Assembly: GCA_024653405.1 (NCBI GenBank)
Contig: JANLGB010000097.1
Span: forward strand, 1,782-7,878
Source: Candidatus Saccharicenans sp.
Lineage (GTDB): Bacteria > Acidobacteriota > Aminicenantia > Aminicenantales > Saccharicenantaceae
Reading direction: 5' to 3'
DNA length: 6,097 nt
The notes below the pieces were generated by a model. That model had not been told where the DNA came from. It saw only the letters and a list, made by a program, of their open reading frames with translations, and ran no database searches. A program made the position numbers and the translations under genes. How positions within the stretch are numbered: position 1 is the first letter of the stretch; every line of letters starts with the position of its first letter. Positions 6,004 through 6,097 of this stretch are shown piece by piece.

Positions 6004-6097
6004 TTTATGTTCAGATGCTCATTCAACCTGGATTTCAAGGTTTCTTTGCCGGGTACCTTTTCGATTTGGCCCCTGGCGGCCAGGGAGACTTCCCCGG
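6000..6097 (-). CDS. cdaA: C-terminal end of diadenylate cyclase CdaA (partial, runs off right edge)
   Basis: Only the last 31 residues and a TGA stop (6002-6000) are in the window. They begin GEVSLAARGQIEKV and end in a short charged helix (LKSRLNEHLNIK). This fits the end of the DAC (DisA_N) domain of CdaA, where a TGxISVA strand is followed by a charged helical tail. CdaA condenses two ATP into c-di-AMP at the membrane. The catalytic DGA and RHR motifs and the membrane helices lie outside the window, so the call rests on the tail pattern and on the cdaA-cdaR-glmM order. The stop overlaps the cdaR start by 4 bases. Confidence 0.75.
   Translation of the reverse strand, partial: GEVSLAARGQIEKVPGKETLKSRLNEHLNIK

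Overview
The window carries the 3' part of a c-di-AMP / cell-wall precursor operon on the minus strand, a small ribosome-rescue-type gene on the plus strand, and the 5' part of a secreted zinc peptidase gene on the minus strand. Nothing mobile is seen: no IS ends, tRNA, rRNA or CRISPR array. The sequence is moderately GC-rich with evenly similar codon use, so no gene stands out as recently acquired.

Layout, read along the minus strand from the right edge: the last 31 codons of a CdaA-type diadenylate cyclase (6000-6097), overlapping by 4 bases (GTGA) a membrane-anchored two-domain YbbR/CdaR protein (5272-6003); then glmM, phosphoglucosamine mutase (3860-5203); pdxJ, pyridoxine 5'-phosphate synthase (3064-3777); and an M20-family amidohydrolase of the hydantoinase/carbamoylase group (1807-3042). 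All five run the same way with gaps of -4, 68, 82 and 21 bases, so they probably form one transcription unit. It converges, with only 33 bases between stop codons, on a plus-strand gene for a 140-residue GGQ protein (1351-1773) that resembles ArfB and especially mitochondrial MTRFR (C12orf65). A 462-base non-coding stretch (889-1350) separates that gene from a divergently transcribed M14 metallopeptidase gene (888 down to the left edge, incomplete).

How the genes work together: CdaA makes c-di-AMP, CdaR is its membrane regulator, and GlmM supplies glucosamine-1-phosphate for UDP-GlcNAc. This trio is a known conserved module that ties c-di-AMP to envelope synthesis. PdxJ makes the PLP precursor and is a common glmM neighbour in several Gram-negative lineages. 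The amidohydrolase is an accessory addition.

Organism: cdaA-cdaR-glmM followed by pdxJ (the DXP-dependent B6 route, rare in Firmicutes), plus a secreted M14 peptidase of a kind common in Acidobacteriota-like genomes, suggests a deep-branching Gram-negative bacterium (for example Aminicenantes/Acidobacteriota or a deltaproteobacterial relative). This is inference; no marker in the window settles it.

I found no clearly novel multi-gene system. The most interesting points are the MTRFR-like rescue factor, two unusual substitutions at conserved PdxJ positions, the amidohydrolase appended to the operon, and the structured non-coding region upstream of the rescue gene.
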